DNA of 64,000 bases from Bog-756 sp963839925 (GTDB taxonomy: Bacteria > Actinomycetota > Acidimicrobiia > Acidimicrobiales > RAAP-2): positions 744,001 through 808,000 of the forward strand of contig CAWIWV010000001.1 in assembly GCA_963839925.1 (NCBI GenBank), written 5' to 3'. The notes beneath the pieces are model-generated. The model was not told the DNA's origin. It did not search any database and worked only from the letters and a program-made list of their open reading frames with translations. Of the stretch, positions 17,382 through 25,723 are shown one piece after another. The stretch's first letter is position 1, and the number at the start of each line of letters is the position of its first letter. The position numbers and the translations under genes are program-made.

Positions 17382-18374
17382 TTATCCTCGGGCCCGGACG
17401 TCGGGCGTTGCCAGGGCGGCGGTCAGCTGCCCGAACTGCTCCAACGGTTCATCCGCCGTCACGTAGACGGCGACGTGCTCAGCACCTGCACTCCGAAAAC
17501 TGTCGACCGTGTCGGCGACTTCTTCGACCGTTCCGCCCACCAGGTGGCGTTCGAACGCATGGGCGGGGAGTCCGTAGAGGGAGCCCATCCACTCGGTGCC
17601 GCGACGGCGCGCCTTGTCGGCGTCGTCGTCGATGGAGACGAACAGCACCATCGACCGGGTTACCGCGTCGACCGGTCGGTCAGCCCGATCGAGCTCCTTG
17701 GTCAGGCGGTCGAGTGCGTCTGCATACTGGCCGGCAGTCAAGAAGAGCGGCATCCACCCGTCGGCGAGTGCTGCCGCCCGACGTAGCGCGGACTCCGAAG
17801 ATCCACCGACCCAGACCGGGATGGGGGACGGTCCCGGTAGTTGCAGGTAACGGTCAGGGCCTTTCGCTGAGGCGTCGCCGGCGGTGACCCCGTCGCCGCT
17901 CCGCCACGAGCGTCGGAGCTCGCCGATGCCGGCGTCCAGCTGGCGCCCGCGGGTGTGGTAGTCGATGCCAACCTGTTCGTACTCTCCCTGGTGGCTTCCC
18001 ACCCCCACCCCGAGGATGAACCTTCCCTGACTGAGCACCTGCAGGGTGGCCGACTGCTTGGCGACAGCGGCTGCCCGGCGAAGGGGGAGCTGGACCACGC
18101 AGGTACCGAGGGCTGAGGTCTGCGTGCTCGTCGCCGCCACGGTGAGCGCCAACAGTGGCTCGAGAGAGGGTCCGTGCCAGAAGAGGTGGTCGCAGGCCCA
18201 CAGGGCATCGGCACCGAGTTGTTCGGCCTCACTGCAGATTCCCGCGAGATGCGCGATCGGATCGTCCGCGGCTTCACCGGTGGCCGACGCCCAGGCGGGA
18301 ACCGTGTTTTGCACGAACGTCGGCAGGATGAGCCCGATCGGCCCTGGGGGAGTGGGGGTTCGCTCCATGGGCAC
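17382..18374 (-). CDS. LLM-class flavin-dependent oxidoreductase
   Basis: 330 residues with the luciferase-like TIM-barrel pattern: L-P-T-F-V-Q-N at the N-terminus, A-C-D-H-L-F-W after strand 2, R-F-I-L-G-V-G-V-G-S in the middle and I-P-V-W-V-G-G-S-S-E in the cofactor phosphate region. Many actinobacterial members use F420; the sequence alone does not settle F420 against FMN. It is first of four genes on this strand. The start is taken as GTG 18374, 5 bases after TACGAT; ATG 18368 is an alternative. Confidence 0.82.
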   Translation of the reverse strand: MPMERTPTPPGPIGLILPTFVQNTVPAWASATGEAADDPIAHLAGICSEAEQLGADALWACDHLFWHGPSLEPLLALTVAATSTQTSALGTCVVQLPLRRAAAVAKQSATLQVLSQGRFILGVGVGSHQGEYEQVGIDYHTRGRQLDAGIGELRRSWRSGDGVTAGDASAKGPDRYLQLPGPSPIPVWVGGSSESALRRAAALADGWMPLFLTAGQYADALDRLTKELDRADRPVDAVTRSMVLFVSIDDDADKARRRGTEWMGSLYGLPAHAFERHLVGGTVEEVADTVDSFRSAGAEHVAVYVTADEPLEQFGQLTAALATPDVRARG

Positions 18375-18523
18375 AACGCATCGTAACTCCCCCAGCTCGT
18401 GATGTCGGCCATTGTTCGACCCATTGCGGGGTGGGGTCGTGGCCGCGGATCGGGTCTCGACGTACGGAGTGCACGGCCGACACGGCAGACTGGTGGAGGT
18501 GAACGCAACGGGAAGGACATCCG

Positions 18524-18882
18524 GTGACGACTGACCAGGGTCGAGGCGATGAGATTGAGGTCGCGGTGCTCAGCGACGAGGAACGGGCGGAGCGGTTGGG
18601 TCAGCTCAACAGCCTCATCGAGCTCATGCGTCCGGCCGTGCAGGCCGACGGTGGCGACCTCGCCCTGATCTCGGCGGACATGGCCACCGGGGTGGTCGAG
18701 GTTCAGCTCCAAGGTGCGTGCAGTTCCTCGCGGTCAGCTCGTCCACCCTTCAGGGCGGGGTCGAGCGGATCCTCCGCGACCGGCTTCCCTGGGTCACCGA
18801 GGTGCTGGGCGGAGTCGATGATTCGATGGACCCCTTCCTCAGCGAGTCGATGGGTCGCGGCGGCTACGTCCCCGGTTTCTGA
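18524..18882 (+). CDS. NifU-like C-terminal domain protein, apparent one-base frameshift in the CxxC motif
   Basis: A GTG start with AAGGA upstream leads into a NifU domain (R-P-A-V-Q-A-D-G-G-D-L). At 18728-18729 the expected codons for C-S-S-C are disrupted: as read the frame gives CSSSRSARP and runs to 18943, but adding one G restores C-S-S-C followed by A-V-S-S-S-T-L-Q-G-G-V-E-R-I-L and ends at the TGA 18880-18882. Repaired, the protein is about 119 residues. NifU-type domains carry or transfer Fe-S clusters through this CxxC. Either the base was lost in sequencing or the gene is inactive. Confidence 0.75.
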
Positions 18883-18905
18883 ACCTGGGGTCCGAGGCTG
18901 GACGC

Positions 18906-18938
18906 GAAGCGAGCCCCGACTGAGTCGAGGCTCGCTTC
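18906..18938. terminator. Hairpin between convergent genes
   Basis: A perfect 10-bp stem, GAAGCGAGCC with GGCTCGCTTC, encloses an inner CGAC/GTCG stem. There is no long T-run, but its place between two convergent genes fits a bidirectional terminator. The short palindrome CTGATCGATCAG follows at 18953-18964. Confidence 0.55.
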
Positions 18939-18998
18939 ACTAATTGATCCAGCTGATCGATCAGCGCCAGAGCCCGGATGGGCTCCGATGTTGAACGG

Positions 18999-19469
18999 TC
19001 AGAGGCTGAACTTGGTCCCCGGGTACAGCGCCACCGACGACGAGTAGACGCAGACCTTGGCGGAGGTCTTTCCGCCGGCGAGCACTTTGGCGGCACCGGT
19101 ACCGGACTTCACCGACCCCGACTCTTCGACGAGGAACTTGTTCGTCTGGCCCTTGGGCGCTTTGCAGGTGTCGCTCTTGCCGGTGAGTGACTTGTCAGAG
19201 ACGGTGAGGGTGTTCGTACCGCCTCCCTTTGCCGACCAGGTGATCAGCTTGCCGAGATTGGTGACCTTAGCGGTGGCGCCCAACGTGCTACCGCCCGTGC
19301 AGCCAGCCAGCTTCTGGGTAGCGAGTGTTCCACTCACCGACGAGCAGGTGATGGTCTTTGCCGCGGCATTCGCGGTTCCAGGCACTGCTGTGACGGCCAG
19401 CGCCGCCGGCGCGATGGCGAACGCACCAACGGCCAGCACACGAATCAGGTTCTTTCCAAGCATGTTCAC
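18999..19469 (-). CDS. Secreted small protein with four cysteines
   Basis: 156 residues, family not recognised. The start is GTG 19469, with GGGAGAA 4 bases upstream; ATG 19463 is less well spaced. The signal peptide is clear: N-terminal Lys and Arg, hydrophobic 10-27, and a signal peptidase I site near A-N-A-A (about residue 36). The mature part of about 120 residues is rich in Gly, Thr, Ser and Lys, with four Cys (T-C-S-S, G-C-T-G, T-C-K-A, V-C-V-Y) that could form two disulfides. A good promoter lies about 160 bases upstream, so the gene has a long leader, unlike most here. Confidence 0.7.
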   Translation of the reverse strand: MNMLGKNLIRVLAVGAFAIAPAALAVTAVPGTANAAAKTITCSSVSGTLATQKLAGCTGGSTLGATAKVTNLGKLITWSAKGGGTNTLTVSDKSLTGKSDTCKAPKGQTNKFLVEESGSVKSGTGAAKVLAGGKTSAKVCVYSSSVALYPGTKFSL

Positions 19470-19631
19470 TCATTTCTCCCGCGCGGTCGCGGGCGTTGAT
19501 CCGGTTGCAGTTTCCACTCCATGTTGCAAACCAGGCATTGCGCGAACGCTGCTGAGAGTCCCGAGTTCCAGTCGTGACCGACCCCCTGCCCGACGCCCCT
19601 CTCCGCTATCGCTTCCCCCCTGGTGAGGACA

Positions 19632-19660
19632 ATGCTAGGTGAACAACCAGCGACATTCAA
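19632..19660 (-). promoter_or_regulatory. Promoter of the secreted four-Cys protein
   Basis: On the minus strand TTGAAT (19655-19660), exactly 17 bases, then TAGCAT (19632-19637): the closest match to the sigma-70 consensus in the window. Transcription from about 19625 would leave a 5' leader of about 155 bases before GTG 19469. Confidence 0.65.
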
Positions 19661-19711
19661 TTTTCACTGGGGCCTGGACCGGGCTCGAACCGTGCCCGAA
19701 TCTCGAGCCGG

Positions 19712-20947
19712 TCAACCCCCAGCGGTGGCCGCCTTCGGCTCCTTGGGTAGGCCGAGGACCCGCTCGCCGACGATGTTGCGCTGGATCTCGGCCGTGCCTC
19801 CCCAGATCGTCTCCGAGCGGGAGAAGAAGAAGGAGGCCTGGAGGTCGCTGACCGGGTAGTCGTCTCGGCCACGCTTGAGTCGGATGTCGACGATGTCGCT
19901 GGGATCGCCGGTCAGGATCTGCCCGTCGAGTCCGAGGATGTCGAGCGCGAGCTCCATCGTCCGCTGATGGTGCTCCGACCAGAACATCTTGTTGCACGCC
20001 CCGAGTGCTGCGCTCAGGTGGGTGCCGTTGAGCGCGTCGGTCAACGAGCGGAAGCCGTTGATCTCCATGATCTTGACGTTCGTCCATGCCGAGGCGAGCC
20101 GCTGGCGGATCAGTGGGTCGGACGCCTTGCCGTTCTTCCTCGCCTCTTCGATGATCTGACCGAGCTCGCGGGCGAAGCGCCGGTGTCCGGTGGTGGACGA
20201 CGCGCCCCGCTCGAATCCGAGGGTGGTCATCGCCACCTTCCACCCGTTGTTCACGCCCCCGACCACGTTCTCCGCCGGGCAGCGCGCGTTGGTGAAGAAG
20301 ATCTCGTTGAAGTCGGCGCTGCCGTCGACTTGCGCGATGGGCCGTATCTCGATGCCCGGCTGCTTCATGGGGACGAGCAGATAGGAGATCCCCGCGTGCT
20401 TGGGCGCATCCGGGTCGGTCCGCGCCAGCAGGAAGATGTAGTCGGCGAACTGCGCCTGGGTCGTCCACACCTTCTGGCCGTTGATCACCCACTCGTCACC
20501 GTCGAGTTCGGCGCGGGTCTTCAAGGAGGCCAGGTCGCTCCCGGCGTCGGGCTCGGAGAATCCCTGGCACCAGGAGATGGTCCCGTCCAGGATGCCGGGG
20601 ATGAACTGCTTCTTCTGCTCCTCGCTCGCCCACTGGAGGATGGTCGGTCCGACCAGAGTGTCACCGAAGAAGTCGGCCCGCAGCGGTGCCTCGGCGCTCG
20701 CGAACTCCTCGTTGAGGACGACCGACTCCATCAGCGAGAGCCCCTTGCCCCCGTACTCCTTCGGCCACGAGGCACAGATCCAGCCGCCGGCGAACAGCTT
20801 CTTGGTCCACTCGCGGTTGAACTCCCGCTTCTCCTCTTTGCTCATGGTGAAGCCCGGGGTGCCCCATCCGGTCGGGAGGTTGTCGGACAGCCACTGGCGG
20901 ATCTCGGCCCGGAAGGGCTCGGTCTCGGGGGGGTAGTTGAGGTCCAT
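19712..20947 (-). CDS. Acyl-CoA dehydrogenase
   Basis: 411 residues covering the three-domain acyl-CoA dehydrogenase fold. Signature strings are W-C-Q-G-F-S-E-P-D-A-G-S-D-L (FAD/substrate loop), K-V-W-T-T-Q-A in the beta domain and G-G-T-A-E-I-Q-R-N-I-V near the C-terminus. It oxidises an acyl-CoA to the 2-enoyl-CoA; chain preference is unknown. The start is ATG 20947, where family homology begins (M-D-L-N-Y-P-P-E), 8 bases after the -10 box TAGTCT. Monocistronic by context, with a divergent glycosyltransferase upstream. Confidence 0.9.
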   Translation of the reverse strand: MDLNYPPETEPFRAEIRQWLSDNLPTGWGTPGFTMSKEEKREFNREWTKKLFAGGWICASWPKEYGGKGLSLMESVVLNEEFASAEAPLRADFFGDTLVGPTILQWASEEQKKQFIPGILDGTISWCQGFSEPDAGSDLASLKTRAELDGDEWVINGQKVWTTQAQFADYIFLLARTDPDAPKHAGISYLLVPMKQPGIEIRPIAQVDGSADFNEIFFTNARCPAENVVGGVNNGWKVAMTTLGFERGASSTTGHRRFARELGQIIEEARKNGKASDPLIRQRLASAWTNVKIMEINGFRSLTDALNGTHLSAALGACNKMFWSEHHQRTMELALDILGLDGQILTGDPSDIVDIRLKRGRDDYPVSDLQASFFFSRSETIWGGTAEIQRNIVGERVLGLPKEPKAATAGG

Positions 20948-20955
20948 CGGACCGG

Positions 20956-20961
20956 AGACTA
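20956..20961 (-). promoter_or_regulatory. -10 box of leaderless acyl-CoA dehydrogenase promoter
   Basis: TAGTCT on the minus strand, 8 bases before ATG 20947. Confidence 0.45.
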
Positions 20962-21091
20962 CTCCTCGTCCGCCGGGCGCCACCTCCCGGGGATGCCGGG
21001 CGCCACGGGAGGTCGTCGGAAACCGGTTTGCGCCGAAGTGCCTGGCCGGGGGAGTATCTGCGTTCTATGTGCCCGTGCTCCTCGGTCGTCC

Positions 21092-22453
21092 ATGCCTAGT
21101 TTCGGGCTCAAACGTCACAAGATCAAAGGTCCGAGAACCCTACCGTCGCCACCCGAGCGCATCGCTCCCCGTCCACCGGCTCCAGGCGGGCTCCGGATCG
21201 CATTCCTGGTCTACCGGGGCAACCCCCGATGCGGTGGTCAGGGCGTGTACACCCGCCATCTGACCCGCGAGCTGGTCGCACTGGGCCACTCGGTCGAGGT
21301 CTTCGCAGGGCAGCCGTGGCCCGAGGTCGACGAGGGGGTCGGCTTCACCCCGGTGCCCGGCCTCGACCTCTACCGCGATCCCGATCCGTTCCGGATCCCT
21401 TGGCCCGGCGAGTTTCGTGACTGCCGGCCGAGCTCGATCGCGGCGTTGGAGTTCGGGGTGATGTGCACGGCGGGCTTCCCCGAGCCCTGGACGTTCAGTC
21501 TCCGCGCGCGACGGCTCCTGAAGGAACGGTTCGACGAGTTCGACCTGGTGCACGACAACCAGTGCCTGGGCAACGGCATCATGGGGATGATCGACGACGG
21601 TTGGCCGGTACTCACCACCCTCCACCATCCGATCACCGTCGACCGCCAGCTCGCGCTCAGCCACGCCACCAATCCGTGGCAGCAGTTCACCCAACGGCGC
21701 TGGTTCGGCTTCTTGCGCATGCAGGTGCGAGTGGCCCGGGCCTTGCCACGGGTGGTCACCGTTTCCGAGTCGTCCAAGACGGACATCGCCGCTCAGATGG
21801 GTGTCGACCCGACCAAAATGACCGTAGTGCCGGTGGGGGTCGACCACAACGTGTTCTGCCCGCGGGAGGACGTGGAACCGGTTCCCGGCCGGATCATGGT
21901 GACCTCCTCGTCCGACGTACCGATGAAGGGCTTGGTCCCACTGCTCGAAGCGGTGGCGAAGCTCCGGACCGAACGCGACGTCGAGCTGGTGGTGATCGGA
22001 AACCCACGTCCTGACGGGCGGGTGGCGAAGGCGATCAAGCGACTCGACCTCGCTCCCATCGTCCGATGCGTGAGCGGGATCAGTGACGACGAGCTGGCTC
22101 GAAACTACGCCCTTGCCCAGGTCGCCGTGGTGCCGTCCCTCTACGAGGGCTTCTCGTTACCGGCGATCGAGGCGATGGCTTGCGGGGTGGCCCTTGTCGC
22201 GACCACCGGGGGCGCGCTGCCCGAGGTGGTGGGCACCGATGGCGTCACCGGGCTGCTCGTCGAGCCCGACGATCCCGGGGCGTTGGCCGGCGCGATCGGA
22301 CGGCTGCTCGACGACGAGGCCTTGCGCCGACGGTTGGGTGCCGCAGGACGCGAGCGGGTGCTCGGCCGGTTCACCTGGCAGGTCACCGCCGAGGGCACGG
22401 CCGCCGAGTATCGGGCCCTGATGGAAGACAGCAAGGCGCCCGCACCGTGCTGA
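21092..22453 (+). CDS. Glycosyltransferase family 4 protein
   Basis: 453 residues with the two-domain GT-B fold. The N-terminal glycine loop is C-G-G-Q-G-V-Y-T-R-H-L; the donor-binding C-terminal region has L-Y-E-G-F-S-L-P-A-I-E-A-M-A-C-G, the E-x7-E signature of GT4. It should use a nucleotide-activated sugar, perhaps on a lipid acceptor. The start is the ATG at 21092, close to the start of homology; the far longer open frame upstream is antisense to the acyl-CoA dehydrogenase gene. Its last 7 bases overlap the methyltransferase gene. Confidence 0.87.
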   Translation: MPSFGLKRHKIKGPRTLPSPPERIAPRPPAPGGLRIAFLVYRGNPRCGGQGVYTRHLTRELVALGHSVEVFAGQPWPEVDEGVGFTPVPGLDLYRDPDPFRIPWPGEFRDCRPSSIAALEFGVMCTAGFPEPWTFSLRARRLLKERFDEFDLVHDNQCLGNGIMGMIDDGWPVLTTLHHPITVDRQLALSHATNPWQQFTQRRWFGFLRMQVRVARALPRVVTVSESSKTDIAAQMGVDPTKMTVVPVGVDHNVFCPREDVEPVPGRIMVTSSSDVPMKGLVPLLEAVAKLRTERDVELVVIGNPRPDGRVAKAIKRLDLAPIVRCVSGISDDELARNYALAQVAVVPSLYEGFSLPAIEAMACGVALVATTGGALPEVVGTDGVTGLLVEPDDPGALAGAIGRLLDDEALRRRLGAAGRERVLGRFTWQVTAEGTAAEYRALMEDSKAPAPC

Positions 22454-23256
22454 CCGTCGACTACGCACGACTCGGTGTCCGTCCGGGCGACCGCCTGCTC
22501 GATCTCGGATGCGGGTTCGGGCGACACGCTTTTCAGGCTGCACGCCTCGGCGCGCAGGTGGTCGCGGTGGACGCCGGCGCTGACGAGGTGCGCAAGACCG
22601 AGGACACCTTCGGAGCGATGCTGGTCGGTGGCGAGGTGAACCCGACGACCGCCCACGTCGGGGCGGTGCAAGGTGATGCGCTCGCACTGCCGTTCAGTGA
22701 CGGCTCCTTCGATCGGGTGATCGCGTCCGAGGTGCTCGAACACATCCCCGATGACGAGTCGGCGATGGCCGAGCTGAGCCGGGTGCTCCGTCCCGGCGGC
22801 ACGATGGCGGTGACCGTGCCCCGCTGTGGGCCGGAGATGGTCAACTGGGCGCTCTCCGACGAGTACCACAACGTCCCCGGCGGGCACGTCCGCATCTACC
22901 GGCAGAGCCAGTTGGTCGGCCGGCTCGAGGGCACCGGACTGCAGCTCTCCGCCTTCCACCATGCCCACGGGCTGCACGCCCCCTACTGGTGGCTGCGTTG
23001 CCTGGTCGGTCCGACCAAGGACAAGCATCCCGCGGTCAGCGCGTACCACCGGCTGCTGGTGTGGGACATCGAAAAAGCGCCGTGGGTGACCCGAACCGCC
23101 GACCGGGTGCTCAATCCGTTGGTCGGCAAGAGCCTGGTGGTCTACCTGAGCAAGCCTGAGGAACGTGGGGCCCAAAAGGAGCCGGAGCATGCAGCGATGA
23201 TCAGAGCGGTGAACAAGTCCGAGGGGTCGCTGGTGAGCGGCGAGGCGGTCGCGTGA
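22447..23256 (+). CDS. Class I SAM-dependent methyltransferase
   Basis: 269 residues. Motif I L-L-D-L-G-C-G-F-G-R-H-A, the acidic A-V-D-A-G and the post-I string I-A-S-E-V-L-E-H-I form a Methyltransf_11-type SAM site near the N-terminus. The start is GTG 22447, overlapping the GT4 stop by 7 bases; the toroid protein gene overlaps its stop by 4 bases (GTGA). Such tight coupling says the three products act together. The acceptor is unknown. Confidence 0.85.
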   Translation: MLTVDYARLGVRPGDRLLDLGCGFGRHAFQAARLGAQVVAVDAGADEVRKTEDTFGAMLVGGEVNPTTAHVGAVQGDALALPFSDGSFDRVIASEVLEHIPDDESAMAELSRVLRPGGTMAVTVPRCGPEMVNWALSDEYHNVPGGHVRIYRQSQLVGRLEGTGLQLSAFHHAHGLHAPYWWLRCLVGPTKDKHPAVSAYHRLLVWDIEKAPWVTRTADRVLNPLVGKSLVVYLSKPEERGAQKEPEHAAMIRAVNKSEGSLVSGEAVA

Positions 23257-24353
23257 GGTCGATTCCCGAAGTTCCTGGCGTCATCACTGCTGCGCAGGTG
23301 CTCGCCACCGCCGAAGCCATCGCCGCGCTGCAGCGGCCGGACGGGATGATCCCCTGGTTCCCCGGCGGCCACTGCGATCCGTGGAACCACGTCGAGACTG
23401 CGATGGCGCTCACCGTGGCCGGCCTCGACGATCAGGCCGACTTGGCCTACCAGTGGCTCGTCGACACCCAGCTTCCGGACGGCAGTTGGTTCAACTACTA
23501 CCTGACCTCCGGCATCAAGGACCCTCGCCTCGACACCAACGTGTGTGCGTACCTGGCGACCGGTGCCTGGCACCGCTACGTGTCGACCGGCGATCTCGGT
23601 GGGCTCGAGCACCTCTGGCCCTCGGTCGAGGCCGGCGTCGACTTCGTACTGCGCTGGCAGCGGGCCGACGGTGCCATCCGCTGGTCGGTCGATGCCTCGG
23701 GGTTTCTCGAGGAGTACGCCCTCCTGACCGGATCGTCCTCGATCTACCACAGCCTCCGCTGTGCCATCGCCTGCGCGGAGCGCCTCGGACACGAACGGCC
23801 CGACTGGGAGTTGGCCGCCGGCCGGTTGGCCCACGCGGTCGCGCATCTGCCGGCCGCGTTCGAACCCAAGGTGGAGTTCGCCATGGACTGGTACTACCCG
23901 GTGCTCTCCGGCGCGTTGAACGGCGACGCTGCGAAGAGCCGGTTGACCGATGCGTGGGACGTCTTCGTCATGGAGGGCCGCGGCGTGCGGTGCGTCTCCA
24001 CCGGTGAGTGGGTGACTGCGGCCGAAACCGCCGAGTGCGTGCTCGCGCTCGATGCGCTCGGCATGGACGACGAGGCACTCCGGCTCTTGTCGTGGGTGCA
24101 GTCACTGCGTAACGAGGACGGGTCCTACTGGACGGGCATGGTGTATCCGGAGGAGGCGACCTATCCGCCGCTCGAGCGGTCCTCCTATACCGCCGGCGCG
24201 ATGGTTCTTGCCGCGGATGCACTGAGCCGAACCACACCGGCCTCGGGGATCTTCCGGGGGGAGGATCTGCCCAGCCACCTCGACCTCACCGAGCCTGCAC
24301 CCACAGCACCGGCCGAGCCGGCCATGCGGGCACCGTGGCAGCCGGGGTCGTGA
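23253..24353 (+). CDS. Prenyltransferase/squalene-cyclase-like alpha-alpha toroid protein
   Basis: 366 residues. Repeated Q-x2-D-G-x-x-x-W motifs (A-L-Q-R-P-D-G-M-I-P-W, T-Q-L-P-D-G-S-W, L-R-N-E-D-G-S-Y-W) match the QW-type repeats of alpha-alpha barrels found in terpene cyclases and prenyltransferase beta subunits. No D-x-D-D-T cyclase motif is seen, so it may act on a sugar or lipid instead (glycoside-hydrolase-like toroids look similar). The start is GTG 23253, overlapping the methyltransferase stop by 4 bases. Third and last gene of the GT4 operon; it ends 7 bases from a convergent gene. Confidence 0.65.
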   Translation: MRSIPEVPGVITAAQVLATAEAIAALQRPDGMIPWFPGGHCDPWNHVETAMALTVAGLDDQADLAYQWLVDTQLPDGSWFNYYLTSGIKDPRLDTNVCAYLATGAWHRYVSTGDLGGLEHLWPSVEAGVDFVLRWQRADGAIRWSVDASGFLEEYALLTGSSSIYHSLRCAIACAERLGHERPDWELAAGRLAHAVAHLPAAFEPKVEFAMDWYYPVLSGALNGDAAKSRLTDAWDVFVMEGRGVRCVSTGEWVTAAETAECVLALDALGMDDEALRLLSWVQSLRNEDGSYWTGMVYPEEATYPPLERSSYTAGAMVLAADALSRTTPASGIFRGEDLPSHLDLTEPAPTAPAEPAMRAPWQPGS

Positions 24354-24359
24354 ACCGGC

Positions 24360-25043
24360 TCAGACCCGTCTGAGGATCCGCAGCGATCCGCACTCGCCGT
24401 CCTCGACGAACCGCTGCGAGTCGAGGGCTGCGGTCCAGATGTCGAAGGGGGGTCGCCCGCCGTCCGCGGGATCGGGGAACACGTCGTGGATGGCCAGCCA
24501 CCCGCCTTCCCTGACCTGTGGGGCCCAGCCCCGGTAGTCCGCCCAAGCCGGCTCCTCGCCGTGCCCTCCGTCGATGAAGCAGAAGGCCAAGGGAGTCGAC
24601 CAACGGGAGCTCACCGGAGACGAGTCCCCGACGACCCCGATCACCGAGGCCTCGAGTCCCGCGCTGATCACGGTGCGACGCCAGTGGGAAAGCGTGTCGA
24701 TCCTGCCGGTGTCGGGATCGACCAGCGCGCTGTCGTGGTGCTCCCATCCCGCTTGGTTCTCCTCGGAGCCATGGTGGTGATCGAGGCTGAACAGGAGCGC
24801 GCCGGTCTCCTCAGCCGCGGCACCCAGGTAGACGCTCGACTTCCCGCACCATGCGCCGATCTCCAGGAAGGTGGCGTCTGCAAAAGAGGCGCCGGCGCGC
24901 AGTGCGCCGAGGTAGAGCGCTTCGCCTTCGTCGTCCGGCATGAAGCCGGTCGCGGCCCGCGCCGCGGCGAAGAGCTGGTCACGACGGTCCTGCCGACCGG
25001 GCGCCGATGATTGAGGCCGGGAGACAGGATCATCCATCGCCAC
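24360..25043 (-). CDS. Class I SAM-dependent methyltransferase, MTF24-like
   Basis: 227 residues. F-L-E-I-G-A-W-C-G-K-S-S is motif I of the Methyltransf_24 group (like macrocin- or cephalosporin-type O-methyltransferases), and F-I-D-G-G-H-G-E-E-P-A-W-A-D with I-H-D-V-F supplies the acidic residues near the active site. The substrate is not known. GTG 25043 or ATG 25037 can be the start. It lies 43 bases after the transporter gene in the same direction and faces the GT4 operon. Confidence 0.78.
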   Translation of the reverse strand: MAMDDPVSRPQSSAPGRQDRRDQLFAAARAATGFMPDDEGEALYLGALRAGASFADATFLEIGAWCGKSSVYLGAAAEETGALLFSLDHHHGSEENQAGWEHHDSALVDPDTGRIDTLSHWRRTVISAGLEASVIGVVGDSSPVSSRWSTPLAFCFIDGGHGEEPAWADYRGWAPQVREGGWLAIHDVFPDPADGGRPPFDIWTAALDSQRFVEDGECGSLRILRRV

Positions 25044-25086
25044 AGCATCCCACGGTTGCCGTCACGCTCTGCGCGGAGGCGACGGC

Positions 25087-25674
25087 TCAAGTGCGGATGA
25101 GTTCGACCAGCGAATAGAGGGCGAAGCCGGCGAGCAGCGCGCCGCCCGCCTTGCGGATCGCGGCGAGCGGGAGGTACCGGAGCAGCGCCCGACCACCGAA
25201 GGCCGCAAGAGCGGAGACCGTGGCCAGGGCAAGGAACGCGCCGGTGAACACCGCAGCCGGTGCGTGGTATTTGGCGGCAAGGTTCGCAGTGATCACCTGG
25301 GTGAGATCCCCGAACTCGCCGACGAAGATGATCGCGAACGACGTCCCGATCGTGGTGATCGCCCGCACCGGCCGGTCTGCTTCTTTCTCCCCCTCCTCCT
25401 CTTCGGTTCGTTCGGGGACGAAGAGGAGATAGACTGCCCCTGCGGCGAAGAGCAGGCAGGTGACCGCCTCGATCCAACGGTGGGGGAGCAACTGCAGCAG
25501 CTGGCCGACCGCGACGGCCAGGCCCGCGTGGATACAGAACGCGATCGTGGCGCCGGCCCAGACCAGTACCGGCCGGTAGCGGCTGCCCATGATCAGCGTC
25601 GCGATCATCGTCTTGTCGGGGAGCTCCGCCACGAAGATCACCCCGAAGACGGTGAGGACGATGCCGGGGTTCAC
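25087..25674 (-). CDS. GDT1/TMEM165 (UPF0016) family cation transporter
   Basis: 195 residues with six hydrophobic helices in two halves. Each half carries a variant of the family motif E-x-G-D-K/R-T/S: E-L-P-D-K-T near the N-terminus (Pro for Gly) and E-F-G-D-L-T-Q in the second half. Family members export Mn2+ or exchange Ca2+/Mn2+ for protons, so metal homeostasis is the likely job. The central cytoplasmic loop is highly charged. It starts with GTG 25674, 6 bases after TAGCCT, so the mRNA is probably leaderless. Confidence 0.82.
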   Translation of the reverse strand: MNPGIVLTVFGVIFVAELPDKTMIATLIMGSRYRPVLVWAGATIAFCIHAGLAVAVGQLLQLLPHRWIEAVTCLLFAAGAVYLLFVPERTEEEEGEKEADRPVRAITTIGTSFAIIFVGEFGDLTQVITANLAAKYHAPAAVFTGAFLALATVSALAAFGGRALLRYLPLAAIRKAGGALLAGFALYSLVELIRT

Positions 25675-25680
25675 CAGCCC

Positions 25681-25686
25681 AGGCTA
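25681..25686 (-). promoter_or_regulatory. -10 box of leaderless GDT1-type gene promoter
   Basis: TAGCCT on the minus strand, 6 bases before GTG 25674. It lies in the 49-base gap after the pepN stop. Confidence 0.5.
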
Positions 25687-25723
25687 CGGGGCACCCGTTC
25701 GGCCGGGGTGCCTTGGGTGACCG

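Noticed and set aside
19967..21091. Long plus-strand frame reading into the GT4 glycosyltransferase
   Set aside because: It is antisense to the acyl-CoA dehydrogenase gene and has no family-like sequence; GT4 homology begins just after ATG 21092.
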